From an uncultured Porphyromonadaceae bacterium (GTDB lineage Bacteria; Bacteroidota; Bacteroidia; Bacteroidales; Muribaculaceae), in assembly GCA_946183895.1 (NCBI GenBank), contig CAMHDX010000037.1:1-7664 (forward strand): 7,664 nucleotides of DNA. Reading direction: 5' to 3'. Below the pieces are notes generated by a model. The model was not told where the DNA came from and did not search any database. It saw nothing but the letters and a program-made list of their open reading frames with translations. The translations under genes and the position numbers were made by a program. Shown one piece after another: positions 7,615-7,664 of this stretch (its first letter is position 1; every line of letters starts with the position of its first letter).

Positions 7615-7654
7615 GACCTATTCCAACGGTGTGCGAGCGGTGGTCGCGTTTTAA
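7528..7654 (+). other. Candidate diversity-generating retroelement variable region (VR) of the lectin domain
   Basis: This covers the last part of the C-type-lectin-like domain from WQWSTTEFS to the restored stop. Three things suggest DGR targeting. It sits at the extreme 3' end of a large phage adhesin. Its frame resembles known VR proteins (an LPSAGE motif upstream, W-S-T-E-F/Y, G-x-V-N-N-N, then VRAVVAF). In the 20 codons from AGT at 7555 to AGT at 7609, 17 end in C or T, including three consecutive AAC codons, ATC, AGT, TAC and ATT, as expected from an AAY-rich template mutated at adenines. A GC-rich stretch follows (7628-7648) that could act as the initiation-of-mutagenic-homing site. 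No template repeat or reverse transcriptase is in the window, and non-DGR proteins also use this fold, so the call is an inference. Confidence 0.5.
7613..7654 (+). other. Out-of-frame C-terminal remainder of the adhesin (KTYSNGVRAVVAF, stop)
   Basis: Read from 7613 in the frame +1 to the adhesin, the sequence gives KTYSNGVRAVVAF and then TAA at 7652-7654. This is the closing beta strand expected for this lectin-like family (typical ends are 'RVRAVVAF' or similar). Removing one T at 7611/7612 would join NNNIS directly to this tail and yield a protein of about 1871 residues. The shift could sit anywhere in the short stretch around the AAC tract, and a two-base loss would also restore the frame. 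It could be a real mutation or an assembly or read error in a hypervariable stretch. Confidence 0.75.
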
Positions 7655-7664
7655 GATTGGAGGC

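Noticed and set aside
7604..7616. Programmed +1 ribosomal frameshift restoring the lectin C-terminus (AGT TAA G)
   Set aside because: The context lacks the features of known +1 sites such as prfB (CUU UGA C with an upstream Shine-Dalgarno). There is no slippery P-site codon, so an indel or sequence error is simpler.
7633..7647. Hairpin or terminator after the adhesin (GCGA ... TCGC)
   Set aside because: Only a 4-base stem with a 7-base loop, inside the coding sequence of the restored C-terminus and without a clear T-run.
7659..7663. GGAGG near the right edge as a ribosome binding site for a next gene
   Set aside because: The window ends one base later and the other genes here do not use such sites, so it cannot be supported.
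1..7664. DGR template repeat inside the window
   Set aside because: I looked for a second copy of the AAC-rich 3' segment and of the GGTGTGCGAGCGG end and found none; short AACAAC runs elsewhere have no flanking similarity.

Overview
The window reads as part of a late structural module of a phage or prophage of a Bacteroidota host, probably a gut Bacteroidales with a fairly GC-rich genome. The reasons are: all four genes lie on the + strand and are tightly packed (gaps of 3, 4 and 32 bases); none has a signal peptide or membrane segment; the first gene carries motifs I know from Bacteroidales phage tail proteins (GDLYY, DGKRRVFV, PYDVGDLWV); and no start has a convincing Shine-Dalgarno site, as is usual in Bacteroidota. 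The host assignment is an inference. No integrase, packaging or replication gene is present, so free phage and prophage cannot be told apart.

Layout: (1) 1-1422, the 3' part of a tail-tip or tail-fibre-like gene that is open at the left edge. Its first ~640 bases are GC-rich; the distal ~780 bases are clearly AT-richer. (2) 1426-1635, a 69-residue protein I do not recognise. (3) 1640-2005, a 121-residue probable tail accessory protein. (4) 2038-7614, a giant 1858-residue modular protein. In order it has a short N-terminal motif shared with gene 3, beta-rich Ig-like stretches, a probable concanavalin A/LamG-like domain, a region resembling the CotH kinase-like fold, an irregular leucine-rich-repeat stretch, a group-2 bacterial Ig-like domain, and a C-terminal C-type-lectin-like domain of the kind diversified by diversity-generating retroelements (DGRs).

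The most notable point is at the far 3' end. The lectin domain should finish with a conserved strand, and that strand is present as KTYSNGVRAVVAF plus a stop (7613-7654), but in the +1 frame. The in-frame reading hits TAA at 7612-7614 right after an AAC-AAC-AAC tract. The giant protein is therefore cut about 13 residues short, or the sequence has a one-base error, inside what looks like a DGR variable region. The window ends 10 bases after the restored stop, so a template repeat and reverse transcriptase could lie just outside; neither is visible here.

Inferred working model: gene 1 belongs to the tail tip or baseplate, genes 2 and 3 are small accessory proteins, and gene 4 is a large distal adhesin whose last domain contacts variable receptors. 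Retrohoming could retune that contact, and in this copy the contact domain is frameshifted.
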